From contig JALWEZ010000140.1 in the NCBI GenBank assembly GCA_027039165.1, forward strand, positions 1 to 10,667: a DNA stretch of 10,667 nucleotides, written 5' to 3'. Source of the stretch: Candidatus Moraniibacteriota bacterium (GTDB taxonomy: Bacteria; Patescibacteriota; Minisyncoccia; Moranbacterales; GCA-2747515). Below the pieces are notes generated by a model that saw only the letters and a program-made list of their open reading frames with translations, was not told where the DNA came from and searched no databases. Made by a program: the position numbers and the translations under genes. Below, piece after piece: positions 1 to 7,784 of this stretch; within the stretch, counting starts at the first letter, position 1; every line of letters starts with the position of its first letter.

Positions 1-2089
1 CTTTTATAGTTGATTTTAACTTTTCTTGAGGATTATTTAAATTATCAAAACCTAATCTATCTATAGAAGAAGTTCCAGCGTTACTTGTCATAATTATTAT
101 GCAATTTTTGAAGTTTATTGTTCTACCTTCACTGTCTGTGATTTGACCATCTTCCAAGATTTGAAGTAATAAATTAAAAATATCAGGATGTGCTTTTTCT
201 ATCTCATCAAAGAGTATTATACTATATGGTTTTTTTCGAACTTTCTCTGTTAATGTGCCACCTTCTCCGTAACCCACATATCCTGCGGGCGCTCCTAGTA
301 ATTTGGAAGTGGTATGCCTTTCCATTAATTCACTCATGTCAATGCGTATTAGTGAATTATCATTTCCAAAAACTTCTCTTGCTAAGATTTGTGCTGTAAG
401 AGTTTTTCCAACTCCTGTAGAACCTAAAAACAAGAAAGAGCCTTGAGGACGTGAGTTGTTTGCTATCCCAAGTGCATTTCTTAGAAGTGTATTTGTTACA
501 GTAGACAATACTTCATCTTGACCTATTATATGACGTTTAAGTGTAGACAATGATTTCGTTATCCTAGAACTTGGCGTAGAAATTATAGTATCATAAGGTA
601 TGCTGGTTATATTAGATACGGTTTTAGCTATATCTTTTGGTGTTACGATAAGTCTTTCTTTATTTGAATCTGATATTTTCTTCTGAAGTTTTTTCAGCTT
701 TCGCACAGTAAGATTTTCTTGTTTTTGGATAAGTATAGCTTCATCAAAATTTTTTGTTGAAATGAGTTCGTTTTTTTGTTCTAATAAATCGTTTAATAAA
801 TTTTCTAAATTATGAACCTCTATTTGTTCTGGAGTTGCTTTAGTAGCACTAGTCAATCTAGAAGCTGTTTCATCTAAAACATCAAAAGCTTTATCTGGCA
901 TTCTTTGCTCTGGAATAAATCTATCACTTAATTCAACTGTTGTATCAATAGCTTCTTTTGAAAAAGAAACATTGTGATGAGATTCATAGACTCTTTTTGA
1001 GTCTCGTATAATCTTTTTTGTTTCAGAAACACTTGGTTCATTCATTATTATTTTTTGAAATCTGCGAGTAAGTGCGGCGTCTTTTTCTATATGTTTTTTG
1101 TATTCATCAAATGTGGTAGCACCTATTATAGACAATTTGCCACGAGCTAAAGCTGGTTTTAGAATATTTGCAGCATCTAAAGTTCCGCCCGTGTTTCCTG
1201 CGCCCATTATGGTATGAAGTTCGTCAATAAAAAGTATAACATCATCCCTGGATTCTGTTTCTGAAATTATATCCTTTAATCTTTGTTCAAATTCACCACG
1301 AAAGCTTGTACCAGCTATAAGTAGTGTTAAATCTAGAGTTAATATATTTTTGCCATGTAAATGACTTGGTGCTTCTGTAGACTGACAAATATGTGCTAAA
1401 TGCTCAACTAAAGCCGTCTTTCCTACGCCAGGCTCACCTACGATTATCGGATTATTTTTGGATTTGCGCCCAAGAATTGTGATTATTCTAGAGATAGTAT
1501 CTTTATTGCCTATAAAGGGATTTTTTAGACCATCTTCTGCAGAGTTAGTGGTAAATTGAGATATAGCGGATTCTTTGGAATCTTCATCATCAATTCCAAG
1601 CATATTGTCGATATGAGCTAGAGCATTTGGCATAGATTGAGAAGGTTGGTTGTCTTTAGCATTTTTGTTTGGTTTCTTTGGTTTTGCATGTTTTAAAATT
1701 TTTGCTATTACTTGCGAAGGATCTTCTATTAATGCATGGATTAAGTGTTCTGTGCCAACGTATGGATATCTAAAATCAGCAGCAGAAGAAAAAGCGTTTG
1801 TAATTATAAATGAAAGATGATCACTTACGGGAAATAAGTCATCTTTCTTTATTTTTTTATTTTTTACAACTTCTTTGTCGAATAAAATTTTTTCACAATA
1901 AGTTTTTTTTACTCCAATATTTGATAATATGGTTGCACCAACGCTACCAGTTTCTTCTAGTATAGCTAAAAATAAATGTTCTGGTAGAATCTCTTTTTTT
2001 CCAGATTTAATCGCAATTTCTTTAGCGCGTACAAAACTATTTCTAGCATGTTTTGTGAGTTTTTTAAGAATATCTTTTTGAAATGACAT
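1..2089 (-). CDS. clpC: ClpC-type AAA+ unfoldase, ATP-binding subunit of Clp protease (3' end outside window)
   Basis: Hexameric AAA+ chaperone that unfolds cytoplasmic proteins and threads them into ClpP. Reading the minus strand from the ATG at 2089 gives 696 open residues with no stop; the family is about 810-850 aa, so roughly the last 110-150 residues lie beyond the window. Visible in order: double Clp_N substrate/adaptor domain (about 1-135); a charged linker; D1 with Walker A GEPGVGKT (218-225), Walker B ILFIDE (285-290) and an arginine pair (342-343); a short UVR-like middle domain (about 440-470), as in ClpC rather than ClpB; D2 with Walker A GSTGVGKT (556-563), pore loop GYVGYGEGG, Walker B IILFDE (624-629) and sensor MTSNAG (667-672). 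An LGF tripeptide at 679-681 sits where ClpP-docking loops lie, supporting a protease partner. D1 pore loop 1 reads SFRG instead of the usual KYRG; the aromatic residue is kept. No Shine-Dalgarno precedes the start. It is transcribed divergently from the 2211 gene. Confidence 0.93.
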   Translation of the reverse strand, partial: MSFQKDILKKLTKHARNSFVRAKEIAIKSGKKEILPEHLFLAILEETGSVGATILSNIGVKKTYCEKILFDKEVVKNKKIKKDDLFPVSDHLSFIITNAFSSAADFRYPYVGTEHLIHALIEDPSQVIAKILKHAKPKKPNKNAKDNQPSQSMPNALAHIDNMLGIDDEDSKESAISQFTTNSAEDGLKNPFIGNKDTISRIITILGRKSKNNPIIVGEPGVGKTALVEHLAHICQSTEAPSHLHGKNILTLDLTLLIAGTSFRGEFEQRLKDIISETESRDDVILFIDELHTIMGAGNTGGTLDAANILKPALARGKLSIIGATTFDEYKKHIEKDAALTRRFQKIIMNEPSVSETKKIIRDSKRVYESHHNVSFSKEAIDTTVELSDRFIPEQRMPDKAFDVLDETASRLTSATKATPEQIEVHNLENLLNDLLEQKNELISTKNFDEAILIQKQENLTVRKLKKLQKKISDSNKERLIVTPKDIAKTVSNITSIPYDTIISTPSSRITKSLSTLKRHIIGQDEVLSTVTNTLLRNALGIANNSRPQGSFLFLGSTGVGKTLTAQILAREVFGNDNSLIRIDMSELMERHTTSKLLGAPAGYVGYGEGGTLTEKVRKKPYSIILFDEIEKAHPDIFNLLLQILEDGQITDSEGRTINFKNCIIIMTSNAGTSSIDRLGFDNLNNPQEKLKSTIK

Positions 2090-2129
2090 GATAATTTTAA
2101 TTAAATTTCAACTACGTTTAACTCTCTAT

Positions 2130-2158
2130 ATGTTACGATGAAATTAGCATTTAGTCAA
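2130..2158 (-). promoter_or_regulatory. Sigma-70-type promoter of the Clp ATPase gene
   Basis: On the minus strand, TTGACT (2153-2158) is followed by a 17-base spacer and TAACAT (2130-2135). Both hexamers are close to consensus and the spacing is ideal. Transcription would start near 2123, giving a leader of about 35 bases. No CIRCE-type inverted repeat or other heat-shock operator is visible around it. Confidence 0.6.
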
Positions 2159-2172
2159 TTTTTTTATTTATA

Positions 2173-2181
2173 TGTTATAAT
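2173..2181 (+). promoter_or_regulatory. Extended -10 promoter of the 2211 operon
   Basis: TGTTATAAT matches the extended -10 consensus TGnTATAAT exactly. No good -35 hexamer lies 17 bases upstream; that position (around 2151-2158) is occupied by the -35 element of the opposite-facing promoter. The expected transcript start is near 2188, giving a leader of about 23 bases before the ATG at 2211, with no Shine-Dalgarno sequence. Confidence 0.6.
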
Positions 2182-2210
2182 GTAAACATATTAGAATTAA
2201 GTTAATTATT

Positions 2211-2717
2211 ATGGTATCAAAGTTGAAAGATGATAAGTTTTATTTAAAAAATAAGTTCATAATCTTTTTTGTTTTGTTCATGTCCTTTTTTTACCTTGCC
2301 TTATCTATGACAACTGTCTTCGGAAGAGAGGCTTCAAAGTTTGGTAAGGGAAGTAAGACTCCAACTACGAGAGAATACGAAAATGAAAATGGCCATTGGA
2401 AAGAAACACCTACTTCAAAATCATTTGAAGGTAGTGATGGCGAAGAATGGAAAATTACACCTACTACAAAAAGATTTAAAAATTCAAGAGGGGAATGGAA
2501 AAAAAGTGGTACGGTGCTCAAATATAGAGGAGTTTACGGAAGTTTTGATAAAACTCCAACTACTACAACGTATTCTAATGAAAAATATACCATGCAAGAA
2601 ACACCAGCTACAAAAGAATACAAAGATGGAAATCAAGATTTAAAACAAACTCCTACTACAAAAACTCAAGATGGGAATAATTTATCTGATGTAGATTCTG
2701 AGGATTTTATGAATTAA
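2211..2717 (+). CDS. Exported protein built of seven 16-residue TPTT repeats, function unknown
   Basis: I do not recognise a family for this 168-residue protein. Residues 1-14 are charged and 15-37 are a hydrophobic stretch ending near VFG, so it is either a signal peptide or a single membrane anchor that places the rest outside the cytoplasm. Residues 50-157 are seven tandem units with a 16-residue period and a consensus like TPTTKxYxxxxGxWKx. The tail (158-168) is acidic. Each unit has an aromatic residue, a Gly/Asn turn and often a Trp, so a strand-turn-strand fold is conceivable; this is inference. The start follows an extended -10 promoter and has no Shine-Dalgarno. It is first in the probable operon, 40 bases upstream of the VWA lipoprotein gene. 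A role in the cell wall or envelope is plausible from context only. Confidence 0.8.
   Translation: MVSKLKDDKFYLKNKFIIFFVLFMSFFYLALSMTTVFGREASKFGKGSKTPTTREYENENGHWKETPTSKSFEGSDGEEWKITPTTKRFKNSRGEWKKSGTVLKYRGVYGSFDKTPTTTTYSNEKYTMQETPATKEYKDGNQDLKQTPTTKTQDGNNLSDVDSEDFMN
2358..2681 (+). repeat. Seven tandem 48-51 bp repeat units (TPTT repeat array)
   Basis: Units begin at residues 50, 66, 83, 99, 115, 131 and 147 of the 2211 protein. Six are 16-17 residues and the last is cut short at 11. Example units are TPTTREYENENGHWKE and TPATKEYKDGNQDLKQ. Unit 4 (residues 99-114) has lost the TPTT start but keeps the Tyr, Gly and terminal Lys. The DNA copies differ a good deal while the protein pattern is kept, so the array is old or under selection rather than freshly duplicated. 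Confidence 0.85.
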
Positions 2718-2757
2718 TAAGTACAATAGAAATGCTTTAATAAAATAAATTATAAAA

Positions 2758-3933
2758 ATGAAACTAAAGAATAAGATTATAACCATAACTAGCGTATTTC
2801 TGTTTTTTCTCATATTAAATGGTTGTGGAACAAACAAAACAGAAGTTAAACAAACAAAAAAGCAAGAAAGTAATAAAATAGAAGTTGGGGAAGTAAAAGT
2901 CGATAAAGATGTTGAGTGTCAAGCGGAATATGAAAGTGTTTTAGCTAAGGATAAATCTGATTTATCGGATTGTAATTTTAGTACAAGGGAGGATAGTTTT
3001 AAAAATAAAGAGGTTATTAAAAAGAAAAATAATACAGTTTTGATTTTTGATGCTTCTGGAAGTATGGCTGGTATGGTGAATGGTAGAAAGAAAATAGACA
3101 TAGCAAAAGAAGCTTTGAATAGTTTTGTTAATAAAGTTAGCATGGATAAAGATATAAATTTATCTATAGTTGTGTATGGTCACAAAGGAAGTAATTCAAA
3201 AAATGACAAGGACGAATCGTGTAATGGTGTAGAAGAAATTTATTATATGGGTAAGGTTGGTGATACAAATATTATAAGAAATAAAATTAGTGATTTAAAA
3301 CCTACTGGTTGGACACCTATTGCGAATTCATTTAAAAAGGCTCAAGAAATACTTGCGTCGTATAAGGGTAAAGAAAATAATAATTCTATATTATTAATAA
3401 GTGACGGAAAAGAAACTTGTGATGGAAATCCAATAGAGGAAATTAAAAAGTTAAAAAATTCTGATTTACATATTCGTACAAATGTTATAGGCTTTGATGT
3501 TGAAGGTGAAGATAAAAATCAATTAATGGCTATTGCAAAAAACGGTGATGGAGATTATTTTTCAGCAAAAAACAAAGTTGATCTTGAAAATGCATTAGAA
3601 AAGCACAAGGAACTCATAAGAGAGTTTGATTATAAAATATCAAATGTTTCTATGAGATTAGAAGATATGGGTAAATTTGGAGAAAAATATTTTGATTGTA
3701 TGATGAGACTTAAAGAAGAAGAATCAAGAATTGTTTTGGATTTGTATGCTTATAATGAGGATGATGATGAGGAAGATAGGGTGGTTAGTAAATCCTGTAC
3801 TTCATATATAGAAAATAAATATTACAAGGAGCGCTACAATAAAACAGAATTTAATTTAAATATGAAATTTGATGATGTTATGGCAGATTGGAAGAAAACA
3901 AATGCTTTAGATAAACAAAATAATAAACAATAA
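2758..3933 (+). CDS. Lipoprotein with von Willebrand factor type A (VWA) domain
   Basis: Envelope lipoprotein of 391 residues with a metal-dependent protein-binding domain. The N-terminus has lysines, a hydrophobic stretch (8-20) and a lipobox LNGC with the lipidated cysteine at 23. A Lys/Glu-rich linker follows. The VWA domain (about 91-285) carries a complete MIDAS: DASGS (D98, S100, S102), T186 in GWTPI and D216 in ISDGKETC, so divalent-metal binding is expected. C155 and C221 occupy positions that are paired in related exported VWA proteins, and a disulfide is possible. The text around IGFDVEGEDKNQL and DYFSA matches a widespread VWA family recalled from memory. The C-terminal 100 residues are acidic, contain further cysteines (314, 347) and match nothing I recognise. 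There is no Shine-Dalgarno; an AATAAAATAAAT stretch lies 8 bases before the ATG. The ligand is unknown; context suggests binding of surface proteins. Confidence 0.88.
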   Translation: MKLKNKIITITSVFLFFLILNGCGTNKTEVKQTKKQESNKIEVGEVKVDKDVECQAEYESVLAKDKSDLSDCNFSTREDSFKNKEVIKKKNNTVLIFDASGSMAGMVNGRKKIDIAKEALNSFVNKVSMDKDINLSIVVYGHKGSNSKNDKDESCNGVEEIYYMGKVGDTNIIRNKISDLKPTGWTPIANSFKKAQEILASYKGKENNNSILLISDGKETCDGNPIEEIKKLKNSDLHIRTNVIGFDVEGEDKNQLMAIAKNGDGDYFSAKNKVDLENALEKHKELIREFDYKISNVSMRLEDMGKFGEKYFDCMMRLKEEESRIVLDLYAYNEDDDEEDRVVSKSCTSYIENKYYKERYNKTEFNLNMKFDDVMADWKKTNALDKQNNKQ

Positions 3934-5085
3934 ATGAAAAGAGAATATATTTTCACTTCAGAATCAGTAAGTGAAGGTCACCCAGATAAAATGGCAGATC
4001 AGATAAGTGATGCTGTAGTTGATTATGTTTTAGAAAGAGATAAAAATGCAAAAGTGGCTTGTGAGGTTTTGCTTGCAAATGATATTTGTGTGGTAGCAGG
4101 AGAGACGAAAACTAGTGTTGAGGTGCCAGTAGAAAAAATAGTAAGAGAAGTGATAAAAGAAATAGGATACACAGATGCAGAAAATAGTTACGATTATAGA
4201 AGTGTAAAAATTTCAAATCATATTGGTGTTCAGTCTCCAGATATAAATCAAGGAGTACAGAGGAGTGATGGACTACTTGGGGCAGGTGATCAAGGACTTA
4301 TGTTTGGTTATGCTTGCAAAGAAACTGAGGAACTTATGCCTTTTGCTATACTCTATGCTCATAAACTAGTAAAAAATTTAGCACAGGTGAGGAAAAATAA
4401 CACATTAGAATTTTTAAGACCAGATTCTAAATCGCAACTTAGTGTGAGATATGATGGAGATAAAGTGGTTCATGTGGATACTGTAGTTATATCCACTCAA
4501 CATGCAGAAGACGTAACTCAAGAAGAAATCAGAAAAGCTGTTATTGAGGAAGTTGTAAAGAAGACAATTCCAAATGAATTACTTTCAAGAGAAACTAAAT
4601 ATTTTATAAATCCAACAGGTAGGTTTGTAATAGGTGGGCCGAAAGGAGACACTGGACTTACAGGAAGAAAGATTATAGTAGATACTTACGGGGGAAGTTG
4701 TCCTCATGGTGGTGGAGCATTTAGTGGTAAAGATCCAAGTAAAGTTGACAGAAGTGGAGCGTATGCTCTTAGATATGTGGCAAAAAATCTTGTTGCATCT
4801 GGAGCTTGTCAGAAAGTTGTTGTTCAAATTGCTTACGCTATAGGAATTGTAGAACCAGTATCTATAATGGTTAATTCATTTGGCAGTGCAGTTGTAGAAG
4901 ACGAAAAATTAGAAAAATGCATAAAAAATGTATTTGATCTAACACCTGGAGGGATAATTAAAAATCTTGACTTATTAAATCCAATATACAGAGAAACTGC
5001 AAGTTATGGACATTTTGGAAGAGAAAGCTTTAACTGGGAAAAAACAGATAAAGTAGATGAAATTAGAAATTATTTAAATTTATGA
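3934..5085 (+). CDS. metK: S-adenosylmethionine synthetase
   Basis: Cytoplasmic enzyme making S-adenosylmethionine from methionine and ATP, the methyl donor for methyltransferases. The length of 383 residues is normal for the family. Signature residues are present: SEGHPDK with H16 and D18; the active-site loop SPDINQGV (101-108); GAGDQG (116-121); RPDSKSQ with K166; the stretch 224-248 containing [18 protein letters not shown] (257-267) with K266, K270 and D272; and GHFGR (359-363). It should be active. The ATG directly follows the TAA of the VWA gene with no gap, and the TGA stop overlaps the ATG of the GH26 gene (ATGA), so translation is probably coupled on both sides. No Shine-Dalgarno is visible. 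A housekeeping gene between three envelope genes is an unusual placement and may tie their expression to a constitutive transcript. Confidence 0.97.
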   Translation: MKREYIFTSESVSEGHPDKMADQISDAVVDYVLERDKNAKVACEVLLANDICVVAGETKTSVEVPVEKIVREVIKEIGYTDAENSYDYRSVKISNHIGVQSPDINQGVQRSDGLLGAGDQGLMFGYACKETEELMPFAILYAHKLVKNLAQVRKNNTLEFLRPDSKSQLSVRYDGDKVVHVDTVVISTQHAEDVTQEEIRKAVIEEVVKKTIPNELLSRETKYFINPTGRFVIGGPKGDTGLTGRKIIVDTYGGSCPHGGGAFSGKDPSKVDRSGAYALRYVAKNLVASGACQKVVVQIAYAIGIVEPVSIMVNSFGSAVVEDEKLEKCIKNVFDLTPGGIIKNLDLLNPIYRETASYGHFGRESFNWEKTDKVDEIRNYLNL

Positions 5086-6623
5086 GAAATAAGATAATAA
5101 TTTTATTTATCTTGATATTTACAGCATTTATGAATAATAATGAAGTTTTGGCGCAGACAAAACTTGTGCCACTAAGTGGAGATTGTGTGTATTTTAGTGC
5201 TTTTGCTGATTTTGATGGTACAGAAGATAATGTAACAAAAGAAAAAATTACTAATTTTGAAAATTTAGCAAATAAAAAAATTGCAATTACTGAATTCTCA
5301 CAAAATTGGTTAAATGGGATTACTTATCCAAAAGAAAGTATTCATGCAATAAAAAATGAGGGAGTTTTTCCTATTATGCGTATTATGCCACGAAGTGATT
5401 TTTCAGAAGGAAGTAAAGAAGCAGTTTACTCTTTAGAAAAAATAATTGATGGAAATTTTGATTTGGAGTTGCGTCAAATGGCTAGAGATGCGAGAGCAGA
5501 TGGCGTGCCTTTTGGAATTGATTTTGCTGTGGAGCCTACTGGAGATTGGTTTGGTTGGAGTGGTATTTTTAATGGAGCTGGAGCAACAAGTGGTTATGGT
5601 GATCCAGATTATCCAGATGGTCCAGAGAGGTGGCGTGATGCGTATAGGCATATAATAGATATTTTTCGCAGTGAAAATGTGATGCATGTTACGTGGTTTT
5701 TTCATCCAGATATCCAAAGAATTCCAGATGAGCAGTGGAATAGCGCAAAGTATTATTATCCTGGAGACGATTATATTGATTGGATAGGAATAAGTGTGTA
5801 CGGTGCTCAAATTCCGATTCCCTCAGAAGAGTGGATATTGTTTTCTGAACTTTTGGAGGATAGACATGAATTAATAACAGAAATTAGTGACAAAAAACCG
5901 TTTTGTGTGCTTGAATTTGGTGTAACAGATAATTATCCAGGAGAGAGTAAAAGTGCTTGGCTAGAAGATGCTTTTGAGACTATCCTAGATAATCCTTATA
6001 TTGATTTTAAAGCAATGAATTATTGGCATGAAAATTGGGAAAATGAAGATACTGGTAATCCTCCAACAACATTGCGAATTGATTCAACACTAGAAACATT
6101 GGAAAAATTTAAAAATTTAATAAATAATTCTAGATTTGTATCAAATGTAGAATTGTCAAGCGACCTTACTCCAATTTTTAGGCTTTATAATAAGCACACT
6201 GGCACACAGCTCTATACCAGAGGAGTAGCAGATAAAGATAAAATTTTAGCAAAATTCAAAGACTTTGAGTTTACAGATAGAACGCCTGCATTTTATGCAA
6301 GTCTTACTGAGCAACCTGGTCTTACTCCAATTTTTAGACTTTACAATAAGCGAACCGGAGCACAACTTTATACTCGTGGCGAAGCAGACAAAAACAAAAT
6401 TTTAAATAAGTTTCGTGATTTTGAATTTACAGATGGAGTACCAGCGTTTTATGTAAGTTTAATAGATGACGGTACAACTCCGATTTTTAGGCTTTACAAC
6501 AAGCGAACTGGTATGCAACTCTATACTAGAGGAGTGGCGGATAAAGATAAAATTTTAGAAAAATTCAAAGATTTTGAATTCACAGATGGAGCACCAGCGT
6601 TTTATGCAAGTCTTACAAACTAA
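5082..6623 (+). CDS. Secreted GH26-like glycoside hydrolase with three C-terminal DUF5648-like repeats
   Basis: A 513-residue exported protein. Residues 1-25 form a signal peptide with likely cleavage after VLA. Residues about 30-345 resemble family 26 glycoside hydrolases (beta-mannanase type): [10 protein letters not shown] with a candidate acid/base E151, [27 protein letters not shown] and KPFCVLEFG with candidate nucleophile E278. Classic GH26 enzymes have His directly before the acid/base Glu; here it is Val150, so substrate and activity are uncertain. GH26 members cut beta-1,4-mannan and some act on other beta-glucans. From residue 363 three repeats fill the C-terminus (363-414, 415-465, 466-513), where such enzymes often carry carbohydrate-binding modules. 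The same repeats end both downstream surface proteins. The start overlaps the metK stop, and a terminator follows. It may trim polysaccharide on its own surface or on a partner cell (inference). Confidence 0.85.
   Translation: MRNKIIILFILIFTAFMNNNEVLAQTKLVPLSGDCVYFSAFADFDGTEDNVTKEKITNFENLANKKIAITEFSQNWLNGITYPKESIHAIKNEGVFPIMRIMPRSDFSEGSKEAVYSLEKIIDGNFDLELRQMARDARADGVPFGIDFAVEPTGDWFGWSGIFNGAGATSGYGDPDYPDGPERWRDAYRHIIDIFRSENVMHVTWFFHPDIQRIPDEQWNSAKYYYPGDDYIDWIGISVYGAQIPIPSEEWILFSELLEDRHELITEISDKKPFCVLEFGVTDNYPGESKSAWLEDAFETILDNPYIDFKAMNYWHENWENEDTGNPPTTLRIDSTLETLEKFKNLINNSRFVSNVELSSDLTPIFRLYNKHTGTQLYTRGVADKDKILAKFKDFEFTDRTPAFYASLTEQPGLTPIFRLYNKRTGAQLYTRGEADKNKILNKFRDFEFTDGVPAFYVSLIDDGTTPIFRLYNKRTGMQLYTRGVADKDKILEKFKDFEFTDGAPAFYASLTN
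6168..6620 (+). repeat. DUF5648-like repeat array of the GH26 protein (3 copies)
   Basis: Units start at 6168, 6324 and 6477 and encode 52, 51 and 48 residues, starting TPIFRLYNK and containing QLYTRG, ADK and PAFY. The pattern resembles the DUF5648 repeat, whose members usually have HFYT where these have QLYT; the family assignment is from memory. The residue before Gln is Thr, Ala and Met in copies 1, 2 and 3, the same order as in the first BspA-like gene. Confidence 0.8.
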
Positions 6624-6639
6624 AGAAAGTTTAACTAAT

Positions 6640-6672
6640 AAAAGCAGATACTTACAGAAGCGTCTGCTTTTT
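6640..6672 (+). terminator. Rho-independent terminator after the GH26 gene
   Basis: AAAAGCAGA (6640-6648) pairs with TCTGCTTTT (6663-6671) around a 14-base loop, and the right arm runs into a short T tract. It lies 17 bases after the TAA of the GH26 gene and closes the probable 2211-6623 operon. The stem is modest in strength. Confidence 0.7.
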
Positions 6673-6702
6673 ATAAAATTGTTTACTTAACAAATACATG
6701 AT

Positions 6703-6719
6703 AAACTTATAATAAGTTT
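6703..6719 (+). promoter_or_regulatory. Promoter with -10 inside a 17-base palindrome, upstream of the first BspA-like gene
   Basis: TATAAT (6708-6713) is a perfect -10. A TTAACA lies at 6687-6692 with a short 15-base spacer. The -10 is embedded in AAACTTAT-A-ATAAGTTT (6703-6719), two perfect 8-base arms around one base, which could be an operator. The expected transcript start is near 6720, leaving a leader of about 24 bases. The second BspA-like gene has no such palindrome. Confidence 0.5.
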
Positions 6720-6743
6720 TATAAATTTAAAAATAAAATAAAT

Positions 6744-7757
6744 ATGAAAAAGTTTTTATACATCTCATCTATAGTACTATCTTTGTTTGTTGCAAATAGT
6801 GCATTTGCTGCAGGAGCTAATGATTTTGTGATCAAAATAAATACAACAATTACAGATGATGAGTCTTCGAACAGTTTTTCATTCGAAATCCCTACAGTTG
6901 CAGGAGAAACTTATAATTATGATGTAGATTGTACAAATGATGGAAATTATGTAATTACGGGAGCTACTGGCAATGTGACTTGTGACTATTTTTCAAAAGG
7001 ATTACCTGCAGGTATTTACACAATAAGAATAACGCCAAAGGGAGCTGGAAATACAGGATTTCCTAGAATAAAATTTGATACAGATAATGATGCTAATAAA
7101 TTATTAACGATTGAACAATGGGGCACAACTAAATGGAGTTCTATGGAAAATGCTTTTTCGTATTGTGAAAATCTTACTACTATAAATGCTACAGATGCAC
7201 CAGATTTATCAAGTGTTACAGATTTATCGTCTATGTTTAAAGCTGCATATAATTTTACTGGTGGTAATATGAATTGGGATGTGTCAAATGTTACAGATAT
7301 GAGTGCTATGTTTGCGTATGCTGCCGTGTTTAATGGTGATTTGAGTAGTTGGAATACATCAAATGTTACAGATATGAGTGCTATGTTTAGTGATGCTCAC
7401 TTGTTTAATAGTGATATAAGTAAATGGAATGTATCGAATGTTACTGACATGAATCAAATGTTTGCTTTTGATGAAGTGTTTGATCAAGATATTTCGTTTA
7501 AAGCGGGGCTAGGTAATGGCGGAGGAGACGCTTGGAATGTAGGAAATGTAAAGGATATGAGAAGTATGTTTCATTCTGCTGAAGCTTTTAACCAAAACAT
7601 AGGAAATTGGGATACATCTGAAGTTACGGATATGAATGCTATGTTTTATAGTAATAATGCAAATGCTAGTTTATTTAATCAAGATATAGGAAATTGGGAT
7701 ACAGCTAAAGTCACAGATATGTCAGAAATGTTTTATGGAGCATCTTCGTTTAATTAA
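6744..7757 (+). CDS. N-terminal fragment: secreted BspA-like leucine-rich-type repeat protein (337 aa)
   Basis: This part would be made if the TAA at 7755 is a true stop. Residues 1-22 form a signal peptide (cleavage near AFA/A). Residues 23-115 are the beta-type domain usual at the N-terminus of this family, with C63 and C80 likely paired. From about 120 (LLTIEQWGTTKW) the DUF285 array starts and runs to the stop in units of about 25 residues with the pattern NWDTSNVTDMSAMF..A..FN. Two units carry insertions: a Gly-rich one around 251-263 and NNANAS at 304-309. The fragment lacks the end cap of the repeat solenoid, the Ig-like domain and the C-terminal repeats, so it may be unstable or unable to attach. 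The start has no Shine-Dalgarno and follows AATAAAATAAAT directly. BspA-family proteins are adhesins in other bacteria. Confidence 0.75.
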   Translation: MKKFLYISSIVLSLFVANSAFAAGANDFVIKINTTITDDESSNSFSFEIPTVAGETYNYDVDCTNDGNYVITGATGNVTCDYFSKGLPAGIYTIRITPKGAGNTGFPRIKFDTDNDANKLLTIEQWGTTKWSSMENAFSYCENLTTINATDAPDLSSVTDLSSMFKAAYNFTGGNMNWDVSNVTDMSAMFAYAAVFNGDLSSWNTSNVTDMSAMFSDAHLFNSDISKWNVSNVTDMNQMFAFDEVFDQDISFKAGLGNGGGDAWNVGNVKDMRSMFHSAEAFNQNIGNWDTSEVTDMNAMFYSNNANASLFNQDIGNWDTAKVTDMSEMFYGASSFN

Positions 7758-7780
7758 GATATTGGTAAATGGAATGTAGA
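7200..7780 (+). repeat. DUF285 repeat array, first BspA-like gene
   Basis: About seven units of roughly 75 bp encoding W(D/N)xSNVTDMxxMF..A..F(N/D)xDI. Two neighbouring units are identical over 30 bases (7284-7313 and 7359-7388, exactly 75 bases apart), showing recent unit duplication or conversion. Boundaries are approximate because the units grade into the caps. Confidence 0.75.
7755..7757 (+). other. In-frame TAA nonsense codon in a repeat unit
   Basis: The codon sits between Asn337 and Asp339 in SFN-stop-DIGKW. Sibling repeat units have CAA or CAG-type Gln, Ser or Gly there, with Gln in the two units nearest in sequence. The base changed would be C to T at 7755. Confidence 0.85.
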
Positions 7781-7784
7781 AAAA

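Noticed and set aside
190..399. 69-residue plus-strand open frame
   Set aside because: It lies antisense inside the Clp ATPase D2 region, which has clear motifs on the minus strand.
2130..2210. Heat-shock operator (CIRCE/HrcA or CtsR type) at the Clp promoter
   Set aside because: No matching inverted or direct heptad repeat could be found in the divergent region.
2341..2643. Second plus-strand frame of 100 residues overlapping the TPTT gene
   Set aside because: It is a frame-shifted reading of the TPTT repeats; the 2211 frame has the export signal and the regular repeat pattern.
5433..5810. 125-residue minus-strand open frame
   Set aside because: It lies fully inside the well-supported GH26-like gene and looks like no protein family.
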